64,000 nucleotides of DNA, taken from positions 22,548 to 86,547 of the forward strand of contig JAUCBJ010006659.1 in the NCBI GenBank assembly GCA_032718475.1, written 5' to 3'. The notes beneath the pieces were generated by a model, which was not told the DNA's origin, ran no database searches, and saw only the letters and a list, made by a program, of their open reading frames with translations. Origin of the DNA: Nemertoderma westbladi (taxonomy: Eukaryota > Xenacoelomorpha > Nemertodermatida > Nemertodermatidae). Below are positions 49,187-60,396 of the stretch, in pieces. A program made the translations under genes and the position numbers. Position 1 is the first letter of the stretch, and each line of letters opens with the position of its first letter.

Positions 49187-49854
49187 TGTGACGGGATTCA
49201 GTTCAATGATCCCGACGACCGGATAAGGTTGTACGCGTCACTTCGCTGCTGGGCTGCTGAACTAGTATCTTTGGCCGAAGGCCGTTCGGGAAACTAACAA
49301 AGTTTCTGTTTCTCGGTGTTAATGTATCCAGTGATAATAGCACAGTATGTATGACAAATAATAATAGGAATTGTAACACAGAATAATGACAGCAGTATAT
49401 GAAATGATAGTCAAAACTATTGCCGGTCCGCAACTGTGTGATTGATGAACTGACCGGTAAATCAGTAATCAGAGTAAATATATGATTGATACACATACAT
49501 ATTGATTTCACCTCTACACTACTCTGGCCTTTGCTACCCAATGGATGTCCTTCTATCTTTCTCCACGTGCTTCCCTGCCCGCTATTGGCTTATATACTAA
49601 TTGTCACTTTGGCACTCCCTGTAGGTGTTAGCCCCTGCTGCTAGCCTCCACTAGCTGGGTTTTCCCTCTGAGGTGGTTTGACCTCTCACCTCTCTCTGCG
49701 GCTTAGGGCGTGTGTCGCCCCCCCCCCCCCCCCCCCCCGAGTTGGTTATGAGGCGAGATTATTATTGGTAATCTCGCATCACCAACTATATTGGTAAAAT
49801 GCCACTGGTCCCATTTTTTGTGTGGGTAATGTAAGGGAATTGAATCCGCTTACA
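49187..49854 (-). repeat. solo C-type LTR inserted in R1
   Basis: TGTGACGGG...GCTTACA, 668 bp, related to the element C LTR. The flanks CTTTT and CTTGG share only part of a target duplication, but removing the LTR and one flank makes the R1 coding frame continuous, so the ends are right. Contains a poly-C run of about 22 (near 49717). Confidence 0.8.
49739..49787. other. conserved hairpin in solo C-type LTR
   Basis: GCGAGATTA/TAATCTCGC core with outer AGTTGGT/ACCAACT. Same position and fold as 41681-41727 with a compensatory pair. Confidence 0.65.
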
Positions 49855-49981
49855 CTTGGCTGTTGCAACAGAGAGGACCAGTCATGCCGCGGCAAGGCAG
49901 ATTTCGTTGTTCTGCTAGCATGCAGACTAAGTCTTACCTTGGCTACAATAAGGCGGTGATCACTGGAGAAGGGTCGAAGTG
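49855..49981 (-). pseudogene. endonuclease end of R1
   Basis: About 40 codons including SDHRLIVAKVRLSL, the terminal SDH motif of an AP-like endonuclease, in frame with the part beyond the solo LTR. The 5' truncation at 49981 is typical of incomplete reverse transcription. Confidence 0.7.
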
Positions 49982-50395
49982 TAAATGTATCATCATCATC
50001 ACACTGTAAAGTACTACTTTACACACAATGTAAATAGTTATTATATTAAGTTATACTTTATAATAAATATAAACGGTTTGCTCCTTGAAACCCCAAAGGC
50101 CAGACGATTGCCCAGTGCAACGATTTGCACCTGTTTCCTAGAGATCACCGCAAACACCACATATTTGTTTTAAGGGTTTTTTAAGGGTCAATATTTAAAT
50201 TAAGAACGAATAAGTACATAGCTTACGAGAATGCCATTAATATTATTTATTATTGGTTAAAAGATGGCCAAGTAGGAACAGCGATTGGGCACAGTAGTTT
50301 TAGCAGATGATGGTATTGACAGATGGGAGGCTATGAGGAAGTAAATTGCGGACATACAAGGTATCATCTAGTATTTCCAGGTCCATCTTTTACCT
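49982..50395. other. intergenic, nothing recognised
   Basis: AT-rich flank of R1 with a short ATC repeat at its left edge. No gene is supported. Confidence 0.5.
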
Positions 50396-50470
50396 GAGCC
50401 GCTAGCTGAATGGTTAGAGCGTCAGACTTCCAACACGGAGGTCACCAGTTCGATCCCACCTGGACGTCAT
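50396..50470 (+). repeat. tRNA-derived SINE head
   Basis: GCTAGCTGAATGGTTAGAGC (A box) and CCAGTTCGATCCC (B box) are separated by CAGACTTCCAACACGGAGG. The tRNA-like arm has TCC at the anticodon position, suggesting a Gly-tRNA origin. Arms do not pair well enough for a real tRNA gene. Confidence 0.5.
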
Positions 50471-50494
50471 TGCCGACTTTGGCAATGACGTCCA
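50461..50494. other. perfect 14-bp hairpin next to SINE head
   Basis: TGGACGTCATTGCC, loop GACTTT, GGCAATGACGTCCA. No mismatches. It may be the body of the SINE. Confidence 0.8.
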
Positions 50495-50532
50495 AAGAAC
50501 GTTTTATTAACATTATATCGATTTATCACCAG

Positions 50533-50688
50533 GAGAGCCAGAAGACAGTAACCTGCACGGTCACTATGAACCATGCGAGCCACCAATACCAATGTGTGAG
50601 ATACTCGTCTGTGATGGGGATTTCGTTATCTGTGGAGAATGCGAGTACCGTTGGTGTCAACCAGTTTGTTGTTTAATCTCAGATATTG
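50533..50688 (+). CDS. candidate host exon, Cys-rich
   Basis: Open for about 51 codons between an acceptor-like TATCACCAG and a donor-like TTG followed by GTAATT. The frame is rich in Cys: YEPCEPPIPMC, CDGDFVICGECEYRWC and PVCC, about ten Cys in 35 residues, suggesting a small secreted or metal-binding domain. Its end phase (one base over) matches the start phase of the exon at 51282. I do not recognise the family. No start exon was found, because upstream is SINE and R1. It could be chance, but the joint frame and Cys density argue for a gene fragment. Confidence 0.35.
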
Positions 50689-50859
50689 GTAATTTAATTT
50701 TTAATATCTACCTTTATGTGCATGTTTATTTTATTTACACCATATGTTGGTATTAAAGCTTTCGTTTCAATTTTTAATATTTCTGCATAAAACCCCCTAT
50801 ATGTGTAGACCCTTCTAGGGGTTGCAGACATACGTGAGTGATTGATGTATCAATCAGTA

Positions 50860-51240
50860 CTGTGTTAGTTATTGATGAGTTAGTTATTGGTGAGTTAGTT
50901 ATTGCTGAGTTAGTTATTGGTGAGTTAGTTATTGCTGAGTTAGTTATTGGTGAGTTAGTTATTGCTGAGTTAGTTATTGGTGAGTTAGTTATTGGTGAGT
51001 TAGTTATTGATGAGTTAGTTATTGCTGAGTTAGTTATTGGTGAGTTAGTTATTGTTGAGTTAGTTATGGGTGAGTTACTTATTGATGAGTTAGTTATTAA
51101 TGAGTTAGTTATTGGGGAGTTAGTTATTGATGACTTAATTATTAATGAGTTAGTTATTAATGAGTTAGTTATTGATGACTTAGTTATTAATGAGTTAGTT
51201 ATTAATGAGTTAGTTATTGATGAGTTAGTTATTGATTGAC
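50860..51240. repeat. 15-bp minisatellite in candidate intron
   Basis: About 25 units of GAGTTAGTTATTGNT, most ending GG, GC or GA by turns (GGT/GCT alternation at 50886-50990). Open in one frame as ELVIGELVIAELVI, an effect of the 15-base unit and not of coding. Confidence 0.9.
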
Positions 51241-51281
51241 TTAAACTCCTATAACTATGTTTTTATTTATCAATTATTTAG

Positions 51282-51451
51282 AGTCCACCACACCACCAGA
51301 ATTTGATGACAATAATGGTCTTCCCGGTCTTCCAGGTGGTCCACCTCCACTACCTGGAGGTCTCCCTCCACTACCTGGAGGTCTCCCTCCACTACCTGGA
51401 GGTCCACCTCCACTACCTGGTTTTCCAGAGCTACCACCACCTCTACCTTAA
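51282..51451 (+). CDS. candidate host terminal exon, Pro/Gly/Leu repeats
   Basis: Follows a T/A-rich tract ending ATTTAG. Encodes STTPPEFDDNNG and then repeats of GGPPPLP/GGLPPLP (24-bp periodicity), ending LPPPLP and TAA at 51449-51451. The frame agrees with the upstream Cys-rich exon. A low-complexity proline tail of this kind could be a linker or SH3/EVH1 ligand; this is inference. Alternatively it is a coding-like minisatellite. Confidence 0.35.
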
Positions 51452-52059
51452 CTAGGGGCCTAAACTGAAACTGTAATTGCAATATCGTACGGGGTATTAC
51501 TGAATGTAAAGTTTGTAAATGTTTGGTGTACAAATTCCATACATACTGTGAATGTAAATATGGTGAACACAGTGTGCAAATCGTACGGAAATATATGTTT
51601 TGGTAATAGGGTAATATAAAAAGTAATGTAAAAAAGTACATAATGTTATAATCATTTTATTCTTCCTTACCACCAAGGTATGAATCCAAGTAGTTTGTCA
51701 CATTATCTATTATATGCCATATTTTGTCCACAGTTTTAAGTTATTAAGTTTCTATGAGTTTAAGTTGCTTTCATTGGCTACCACAACCACACTATATTAC
51801 AATGACGATAAATAATCAATAGATCTGGATGGTATTACTAAAAACAGATCTACAAGCAGGGCACCAGATGGTTATATAGATTGGCCTATTAGTTAAACAA
51901 TTATATTTGCCTGCTTTATTACTACAATAATGGATTTCTACTATGCGCGAATTCAGTACTTATTATTTGTTTTCTAAAAGAGAAGTTCAATGTAAAATAT
52001 ATTATTACTAGTTCTCCCATAATACCATCAGTAAATCAAATTACAACAATACAGTAATA
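51452..52059. other. intergenic, nothing recognised
   Basis: No gene or repeat that I can support. Confidence 0.5.
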
Positions 52060-52277
52060 CTACTAGGTCGAGCGAACCCGGACAGTGGACGCGACCCGGA
52101 CGTGAAAATTTTTTTTTAATTTTCAGAAAATTTGAAAATTTTGCAGTCGCAGGGGGTGATACCCCCCTTAATCCACACTGCATTGGGCTTGTCAATTATG
52201 GATTGCATGGTGGTGACAAAATACTTCTGTTAAGCTGGCATAGCATCTCAGTGTGCAGTGTCAATGCAGCAGGCCGA
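52060..52277 (-). repeat. RTE-like 3' end fragment and unassigned sequence
   Basis: TACTACTAGGTCGAGCGAACCCGGACAGTGG (52060-52090) repeats, with changes, the 3' terminus of R3 at about 52286-52320. A second, separate 3' end of the same family therefore lies here. The rest of the interval is not recognised. Confidence 0.45.
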
Positions 52278-55200
52278 TTATAGTATATAGTAGTACGTCG
52301 AACGAACTCGGACAGTGGAAATTAGATCCTTCCAGGCTTCCCGATTTTCAATAGTTGTCGCAATTTCGTTTGTCTCAAGTTCAGCATCCCTTTCAAGCTG
52401 GTCTATATATGTTATAGCCGGTCGTCCACGGGTACGCTTTCCATGAGTTGGTTGCCAGAAAAGTAGTTCTGGTATGACCTCCTCTATACTTCGCCAGCAG
52501 TGCCCACTGAATCTTAATCTGCGTTCACGGAGGGTGGTTGATACAGGTGGTATAGTACCATAAAGCTCGGCGTTTGTCATGTGTTGTCTCCAGCTGATGT
52601 TTAGGGCTGCCCTTAGTAGTCTTGTATAGCAACCATCAATTCGTTGTTCAAGTGATTTAGTCAGTGTCCAGGTCTCACCCCCATATAAAAATACACTTTC
52701 CACTGTGGCTCGAAAGAACTTAGTCTTCAGGTGCCTGGAGAGATCTGATTTCCAGATGGTATCCATTTTTGATAGAGCTACCCAAGCCTTTGCTTTCCTA
52801 ACTTCTATGTCCTTTTTGCTACTCTCTATCCATGATCCAAGGTACTGGAAGTCGTCGACCTTTCTTAGTTGATTATTATCAATGGTTGTCAAGTTTCCAT
52901 CAACATTAAAGGTCATGAATTCGGTCTTGGTAGCATTTATGCGCAATCCAACCTCCTTAGCAGCCCTCTCCACTTTATTTAGTAGAAGCTGTGCATCTGC
53001 TAGCATATTAGAGAGCAGGGCGATGTCATCCGCAAAGTCGGTGTCTGTGACTGTAGTTGCCGGATATCTACTACTTCTGCGTTCTTGAAGTGTGAATCCC
53101 AGGTCTTCACCCTTTGTGGCTGTCCTCATTGCGTAATCCAGCACAATTACAAATAGTAATGGTGCTAATGTGTCACCTTGCAGTACCCCAGCCAGGATTG
53201 AGAAAAACTCAGTTTCACCATCTGGTGAGAGTACATGCGCTTCTGTGTCACAATATAACAATCCAATGCCAGCAACAATTACTTCTGGTATTCCATAAGC
53301 TCGGCTTTCAAGCATTTTACCTCTATGGATGGAGTCGAATGCCTTCTTGAAGTCCACAAAAGTCATGACTGCGGGGAGATTCTTTGACTAATTCCTTCAA
53401 TCAGTCTCCGTAGTGCAAGTATCTGAGCTACTGTTGATCTACTTGGTCGAAATCCGTTTTGGCTCTTATGCAGTAGTTTCTCTATGTAAGGCCTAATCCT
53501 ATATAGAATCATTTTATTGTATATTTTGGCAGCTACCACAAGCAGGCAGATCCCACGATAGTTTGATGGTATACCGAGGTCTCCTTTCTTGGGCAGAGGC
53601 TTTAGTTGACCTTTTGTCCAAATTGGTGGTGACTTTTCCCCTTTTAACTACGGTTGCAAGCATTCAATAATGGTCTGTTTAGCACTCCTGGTTTCCATAC
53701 CTCCGCTGGGATTTCATCTAATCCACACACTTTATTATTGGACATGCTTTTAATGCTTCTTTGGAGTTCGGCAGGTGCGAAGTCCCCTGTTTCTATATGT
53801 AGTGTCTTGTCATATATTTTCCTTGTAGGGTTGACCTCTATGTTTGGTGGCTACCCAAGCAAGTTGCTGACGTGATTTTTCCACTTCCCAACATATTCTT
53901 CAGGATTATCGCCTTTGAGGCGCCCCTTTGCACAACTTTTCCGACCAGATAACTCATTTACAGTTTGTCAGGTAAGTCTTGATTGTTGTTGTATGTGAGC
54001 AGTTGTAATTGCTTCAATTTTATCCTGTATGTAGTTTTCCTGGCTGATGTTGTAGGCCAATTTAAGATCGTCCTTAGCTTTCTCAACCTTGTTAATGTTT
54101 TCGGTTGTTGGTTGTTCGGTTTTAACTTTGTAGGCTATCTTAAGATCTTCTCTCTTACAAGTAACCTCAGAGTTTTGCCATGGCACATACTGTTTTCGTT
54201 TGGGTTTCTGGGGGATATGCCTCTTAGCTGATTCCTTGTGGACTGTTATTATATTCTGGTATATTGAATCGGTGGACTGGTCTTCATCCATTGACTGAAG
54301 TGCTTCAAAGCGGTTTTGAACTTCTACTGTGTAAGCATCCTTTGCTGCATTGTCAGTTCAGAGTTTCTCCCAGTCATAGTTGATTTGCTTGCTTATCCTG
54401 GGTTTGCTGGCTCTCAAAACTGAGTCTGATCTCTGCTTTGGTCCGAACCAATTAGGTTGAACGAGCTGTATGCCTCGCAGTTGATCATGCTGTTTCTCTT
54501 AAGGATGTAATCCAGTTGTGCTTTGGTTCCATTAGGGTATTGAAAGGTCCATAGCTTCTCCTTACTCTTTTCGAATGTGTTGTTTGTTGCTATCAATTCA
54601 CATTCTTCCATTAGGTCTAAAAGTAAGTACCCATTTCTGTTAGAACTGGTGTTATAGGTGTAACCCTTGATGTCTTCTGGGCCAATTTGCGCATTCAGGT
54701 CACCAGCAATGACTTTAACATTGTTGTTCAGGATGTCCTTTATAAGTCCAGTCAGATCTTCATAAAACTTGACTGCTTGTTCTGGCTCTGAGGCATTGGT
54801 TGGACTGTAGCAACAACTGTTGTCTTGGGATTCCCATCAAATGTTGCCCTGGATATAACCCTGGAAATTATAGATTCGATGTTGTTTAGGGTCTTAAGTG
54901 CAAATGGGCTTAGCAGAATTCCTACTCCACCAATTGATGCATTGGCCGAGTTTCTTACTGCTGAGCTTGTTACTAACGTCCATCCATTTCCAATGTCATT
55001 GTACTTCATGGCAGTGTCTTCATGACAAATCCGATGTTCTTGAATGCAGATGATGTCGATGTTGCGATCATTGCCAGAGCGACCATTTCACACTGTTTGC
55101 TATGTGTTTTCAGCATGCATGCGTTCATTGTAGCAATCTTTAAAGTCTTTTTACATTTCTATAGGTTGGTTCTTCTTTCTTCTCTGTCTTCTGTTCCAGT

Positions 55201-55462
55201 AGCCAATTTATCGACCCCAGCCTGGTGTACCACTGAGGGACGTGGTCCTTGTTGACCCAGGCAACGACCGTATTTCTCCTGGAGGGTTCTCATACTCATA
55301 TTCACATATATTCTCATACTCAAATCTTTCAGTTGCGAGAGTAAACCGCTTGTGGTCGCAACTCCTACAAGCGTCTTCGCAGTAGGTCGCCGTTGGTTGA
55401 TTACCTTCTGCTGACCTTCTCGGCATGTCTAGCCATTGGTTGATTACCTTCTGTCTATCCAT
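52278..55462 (-). pseudogene. RTE-like non-LTR retrotransposon R3, frameshifted
   Basis: The 3' third (52278-53366) is one clean frame: VDFKKAFDSI, GVLQGDTLAPLLF, FADDIALL (catalytic DD), YLGSWIESSKKD, FLYGGETWTL and RLRFSGHCWRS. Upstream, the palm start, linker and endonuclease are in several short frames (53968-54291 linker; 54414-54611 and 54752-55009 endonuclease with GGVGILLSP; 55208-55462 N-terminal leader), so multiple indels are present. It is of the same broad type as R1 and R2 but a different family by sequence. No longer coding as a whole. Confidence 0.8.
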
Positions 55463-55994
55463 GGCCTACAGCCCTGCTGCCGACTGTAGAGGTCCTTTTG
55501 TTACACTCTGAACCAAGTGTGCCTCCTGGGTTAGGTTACCTGACATAGGTAGATGAGCATGCAGTATAGACAAAGCGGGGCGTATATCATATCTACTGCA
55601 AATGCGTATCAAGCCTTTGCCTTCAATGGTGCCTTAGGCGATATAGCCGTCAATGACTTATTTAGTTGACAGGGCTAAAACCGACCCACTCTTGATCAAC
55701 TAAATAATGAATAGGCTACTGGTGCTTATCGGGCCTGCCCTACTGGGCTGACAGCTACAGGTAGTACCACATTACTGCCATAGTGGTAGCATGATCTGGG
55801 GACCTGACCTGACCATACAATTGCTACATTCAGTAATTGTGGTTAAAAGTGAGATTAAACATATTACTTGGCTAATTGAACATCGCATTGTAACATCGGA
55901 GATTAGTGTGTCTGGTATTGGAAAGGGTAATAAGAAAATAGACTTACGAAGGTACTCATTGCTATAGCATTATTTGGTACTTTCAGCATGTAGG
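55463..55994. other. interval left of solo LTR, with hairpin
   Basis: Holds a perfect 12-bp inverted repeat, TTATTTAGTTGA (55658-55669) and TCAACTAAATAA (55695-55706). Part may be R3's 5' untranslated region. No gene. Confidence 0.45.
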
Positions 55995-57254
55995 TGTAAA
56001 AGCTTCTGTGGGATATAACTGGCCCCTTTGCTTCGCAATCCAGTTTCCCCCCAGGCGCTGGAATACTCTAAAAGGTTCTCTAACTGTATATATATTCCCC
56101 TCGCCCGCAAGGTACTGTTACAGGTGTTTTAACGGACATAAAAGTCATTCGTCTATATACCTGCTTTGGCGGACATGGTAAGGCAAAAAACCCGCAATGC
56201 ACCAAATACCTTTACACGGCTTGGCCTTGATGATTCAGATTGCGACATCTAGCAGCTGGTTGCTGGCATGGAAACAGCCATTGGACGCACGGTTCTTTGT
56301 TTGGTTTGAGCCAATCAGAGCGATTTTTTCTGTCGACGTGTAGATATTCGGCCGATGATACTAGGAGTGTTCTGTCTTACTGTTTTTTAGTGATACCGTT
56401 GTGTTGTTGCTATCTAGGCCAGGAACACCGGCTCTAGAGTCAATTCGTTTTCATACTTTAGAAGAAACATTAGTAGGCTTAAATTATAGAGCGTATAACT
56501 GTTATCAGTCCATATCAATCAGTGCAGTCTTGTCACATCTTGTCATATCATATCTTAACCTACCGTCTTAATGCTGTTTACTGTTGTGTTTTGGTTGAAT
56601 ATTATTTGGAGAACATATATAAAGAACCCAAATTTCCCAATTTTCTTGATACACTACAGGTTAGAGAGACGGGTTATATATAGCGATTGCGACTTATATT
56701 ATTGTGGTTTGTAGTGAATTTAATGCTATTTGATAAGCCCTACATGAGTCCGTTGCTGTTCGCTTTATATATGATAAAATTCATTGACGGTCGGCAAATT
56801 AGTGAGCAGTATTGTGTGTTACCGGTAGTGTGCATGATTGTGACTGATAACTAAGCATTTCCTAAAGAATGCGCCTCATACGTGAATCATAAGCCTTACC
56901 GACTTACCGTTGTGATTAGTATAAGTCATATCTCTGTTTACCTAGATAGAGCGCCACGTCCTAAAGGAACTGTTAATATTTCCCGAAAGTGAATAATATT
57001 AGTCAGAAATTATTTATTAACGATCAATCGAATAATACAATACAGTAAGCTTACACTGCAATAATAATCTAAGCCCTCAGAATCCAGTCTCCCGGGTATA
57101 TCCAGCGGGTGAATGGACGCGCACTAGGCTGGCTTCTGCTAATGTTGTGTTTATTGGTATTAAATATTTGTCATCTTCTAAAGTCTATTTATAAACCAAA
57201 AGACATATAAATTTTGGCAGGTTAAACTGCTAAAGGTCTTCAAAAGCGCGTACA
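55995..57254 (+). repeat. solo family A LTR (1260 bp) with target duplication
   Basis: TGTAAAAGC...GCGCGTACA, flanked by GTAGG at 55990-55994 and 57255-57259. This copy fixes the family A LTR boundaries. It is the longest of the three, having both the CTTCGCAATCCAG segment (as A2) and the CCCGCAAGGTACTG segment (as A1). TATA-like TATATATGA is at 56766. Confidence 0.92.
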
Positions 57255-57270
57255 GTAGGACTTTGGTTGA

Positions 57271-60003
57271 GCCTTCGGTAAATTAAAACTTGACAACTAT
57301 GTAGGACCGCTACTATCAGACAGACCAGAGGGACGTTCCTCAGGTTCCGGTTGGGGTGTGGGAATTTACATTAAGGATACGCTAACCTTTACGGAACGAG
57401 ACGACTTGACTGTGTCGGGAATTCATAATAAATGGATCCAAATTAAAAAATCCAACAATAAGTCCTTAGTGTTAGGTGTAATATACAGACCACCGTCTGT
57501 CAATTACAATAATTTTATTAATATTCTAGAACCCGCATTGGCGAAAGTATCTGATAAAAATATAGATATCGTCCTCACTGGTGACTTCAATGTTAACTTA
57601 AACAAAATGACATCAGAAAGTGCACGATACTTACAGATACTTTCATCATACGGATTTTCCCAATTAATAAAACAACCCACTCGAATTGCACACGGTGCTA
57701 ATTCAACGCTTGACCATATTATTACTAATATTACGAATGATTTTACTACTGCCGGCGTTTTTTTATCAGAAATTGGCACAACAGACCACCTTGGAACATT
57801 TGCGTTATTTCATAATTATTCTGCTTTTTTCAAACAACCCAATACTAAAATGTGCTATGATTATAGCAAATTTAACTTAAATAGTTTTTTGCTCGACCTT
57901 TCATTACCACCTCTCGCAGCTTACCGATCCCATAATATACCGACAGATAAAAAATTCGACACTTTTTACAATTCTTTTGATCAATTATGCCAAAAACACT
58001 TACCTAAAAAAATAATTACAAAAAGAAAAATTGCACGCAAACCATGGCTAACTCCTTTGCTAATTAAATCAATTTCTAAAAAAAATAAATTATATGAAAA
58101 ATATATTAAATCACCGTGTTCTGAAACCCAAAAAGCCTATAAAACATATCGTAATAATTTAACGACTGTAATCAGAGCCGCTGAAAAATCATTCTATAAT
58201 CAAGAATTTTTAAAAAACAAAGGAAATATGCGCAAGACGTGGTCTGTAATTAACTCTGTATTACACAAAAATAAAAAATCCCTAAGCCCTACCAAAATTG
58301 CTTTCAGAACAGAAGTAGGGGCAAAAATAACGTCTGATCCCCATAAAATAGCATCTATTTTCAACGAACATTTTTCAACTATTGGACCAAAACTTGCCAG
58401 TACAATACCCCGATCTAACCGATGCCCTACCCGCCACATTAACCATCGACACTCGAATTCATTTACTCTTATTGAAACTTCTGTAGCTGAAATTCACTAC
58501 CTACTTTTACAAATAAATGAAAACAGCGCTACTAATGACAACTTTCCCAGTAAATTATTAAAAATTGCTGCTGAACACATTGCACCTCATCTAGCATATT
58601 TATTTAACCTATGTATCACAACAGGTCATTATCCAGTTTCTCTTAAACAATCTAAAATAATCCCATGTTTTAAGGGGGGTGATCCACTAGATTCTAATAA
58701 CTATAGGCCAATATCATTATTGCCAGTTTTTACAAAAATTCTAGAACAGGTTATATACTCACAGCTTCAATCTTATTTAGATCGTTTCTGTATTTTGACT
58801 GCATCACAATTCGGTTTTCGAAAGAGGATTTCTACGGCTTCGGCTATTCTAACGGTTACAGAAAAAATTAGATTTCACCTTGACTCAAAAGAATCTATCT
58901 GCGCAATTTATCTAGATTTAAAAAAAGCGTTTGATACGCTGAACCACTCTACCTTATTTAAAAAATTAGAATCTTACGGAATTCGAGGCACCCCCCAGAC
59001 TTTACTTAGGAGTTTTCTAACAGACCGTACACAATCAGTATCCTTAAATGGCGTAATCTCACCCACTCTTCCGGTAACCTGCGGAACGCCCCAGGGTTCA
59101 GTCCTTTCACCATTGCTGTTTCTTTTATATGTGAACGACTTACCGGACGCATCCAAATTTTTGACAACTTTATTTGCCGACGATACGACGTTACTGGGCT
59201 TCAATTCAGACTTAAATTTATTGATTAACAACACAAACACTGAACTGGAAAAAATTTCGGACTGGCTTATAGACAACTCATTATCACTTAATCTTAGTAA
59301 AACAGAATACTCTATTTTTAGTAACAAAAACTGTCTTGGACTACCGAAAGTTAAAATTAAAGCCAATGAAATTACTAAGGTAAATAGCACTAAGTACTTA
59401 GGTATCTTTATCGATGACAATTTGAGCTGGAAAACGCATATAAATTACATCCTTAAAAAAATATCTAGATCCTCCGGACTTTTTTATAAATTAAGACACT
59501 TTTTCCCAAGCCAAATTTTACGTACGCTGTATTATACATTAATTAATCCTTACATCACTTATGGAATTCTTGCTTGGGGTACTGCCTGCAAATCAATAAC
59601 ACGTCCACTAAGAATTAAAGTTAATAAAATCTTGCGTTGCATAACATTTAGTGACTACCGGGCTCACTCTGTGCCACTTTACAAATCACTAAATGTTTTG
59701 CCAATCGAATCTATATTTGAATTACAATTAGGCCAGTTAATGTACGATATATCAAAATCTTCTAATAATCACCCTCTTTCAAATTTTTTTACTAAATTGT
59801 CTGATATTCATTTATATAACACCCGTTCATCTACTTTAGGCAAATTCGTAGTACCGTTAACCCGTCTCAATGTAGCACACCAAGGATTATCAGTCACTGG
59901 GCCAGTATTGTGGAACAGTCTCCCCTCTAGTCTAATTATTAGCAAATCTAAATTTTCATTTAAACGTCAATTTAAAACATACCTATTTGAACACATGACG
60001 TAA
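57271..60003 (+). CDS. CR1/L2-like non-LTR retrotransposon ORF2: endonuclease and reverse transcriptase
   Basis: Open from just after a TGA at 57268; the first clear motif is GWGVGIYIKD. No true start or endonuclease N-terminus is present, so it is 5'-truncated. Numbering from 57358: endonuclease GDFN with D76 and the terminal TDH at 142-144. Reverse transcriptase: KGGDPLDSNNYRPISLLP, YLDLKKAFDTLNH, GTPQGSVLSPLLF and FADD at 606-609. C-terminal part: YLGIFIDDNLSWKTHI and HLYNTRSS. The form is that of the jockey/CR1/L2 group; L2/CR1 is preferred but not certain. No stop or frameshift in over 880 codons and an A/T-rich codon use unlike the BEL elements suggest a fairly young copy. It would copy its RNA at a nicked target. 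Confidence 0.88.
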   Translation, partial: AFGKLKLDNYVGPLLSDRPEGRSSGSGWGVGIYIKDTLTFTERDDLTVSGIHNKWIQIKKSNNKSLVLGVIYRPPSVNYNNFINILEPALAKVSDKNIDIVLTGDFNVNLNKMTSESARYLQILSSYGFSQLIKQPTRIAHGANSTLDHIITNITNDFTTAGVFLSEIGTTDHLGTFALFHNYSAFFKQPNTKMCYDYSKFNLNSFLLDLSLPPLAAYRSHNIPTDKKFDTFYNSFDQLCQKHLPKKIITKRKIARKPWLTPLLIKSISKKNKLYEKYIKSPCSETQKAYKTYRNNLTTVIRAAEKSFYNQEFLKNKGNMRKTWSVINSVLHKNKKSLSPTKIAFRTEVGAKITSDPHKIASIFNEHFSTIGPKLASTIPRSNRCPTRHINHRHSNSFTLIETSVAEIHYLLLQINENSATNDNFPSKLLKIAAEHIAPHLAYLFNLCITTGHYPVSLKQSKIIPCFKGGDPLDSNNYRPISLLPVFTKILEQVIYSQLQSYLDRFCILTASQFGFRKRISTASAILTVTEKIRFHLDSKESICAIYLDLKKAFDTLNHSTLFKKLESYGIRGTPQTLLRSFLTDRTQSVSLNGVISPTLPVTCGTPQGSVLSPLLFLLYVNDLPDASKFLTTLFADDTTLLGFNSDLNLLINNTNTELEKISDWLIDNSLSLNLSKTEYSIFSNKNCLGLPKVKIKANEITKVNSTKYLGIFIDDNLSWKTHINYILKKISRSSGLFYKLRHFFPSQILRTLYYTLINPYITYGILAWGTACKSITRPLRIKVNKILRCITFSDYRAHSVPLYKSLNVLPIESIFELQLGQLMYDISKSSNNHPLSNFFTKLSDIHLYNTRSSTLGKFVVPLTRLNVAHQGLSVTGPVLWNSLPSSLIISKSKFSFKRQFKTYLFEHMT

Positions 60004-60396
60004 CGTCATAATAATACATTACACAATATCTCCCTATATGTCTGGCTCTATCTTATTATATTTCCTTCTCACATACACTGCGACTGGACTGTTTCTTCAC
60101 TACAGTGTATTGTAAAATGGTTAATTAAATTATTATATTTCCTTGTGATCCTGATCAACAATTATTAAAGGTTTATAACAGTTCTTATTTTATCTTTTTT
60201 CAAATATATAATACTTAGTTACATATACAGTACATTTACCCTTGGTCGGTTGGCAGCCTCGACTAGCCTGGCTATTGCTGCAACCCTTACCAACCCACCG
60301 CCTCGCACACTGCATACACATTTTCTTTTTATTCCATTACAACTAAACTGTGCTTTGGTGATGGTTCTAATTATAACATTTTCCTATAAATAACAA
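60004..60396 (+). other. 3' untranslated region of the CR1/L2-like element
   Basis: Runs from the ORF stop to the hexamer tail. Contains GCCTGGCTATTGCTGCAACC but no ORF. Confidence 0.6.

Larger units (their letters stand above)
47018..49981 (-). mobile_element. RTE-like non-LTR retrotransposon R1, 5'-truncated, split by solo LTR
   Basis: Ends in a short (AGT)n tail at 47018-47044 (minus strand), a trinucleotide tail usual for RTE-type elements. The 5' end stops at 49981 within the endonuclease (SDHRL motif present). A C-type solo LTR sits at 49187-49854. Sister copy R2 starts at 62434. Confidence 0.8.

Noticed and set aside
50396-50470. Functional tRNA-Gly gene
   Set aside because: A and B boxes are present, but acceptor and anticodon arms pair poorly and a SINE-like body follows.
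50838-51239. 133-codon ELVIGELVIAELVI frame
   Set aside because: A product of the 15-bp minisatellite with no flanking coding evidence of its own.
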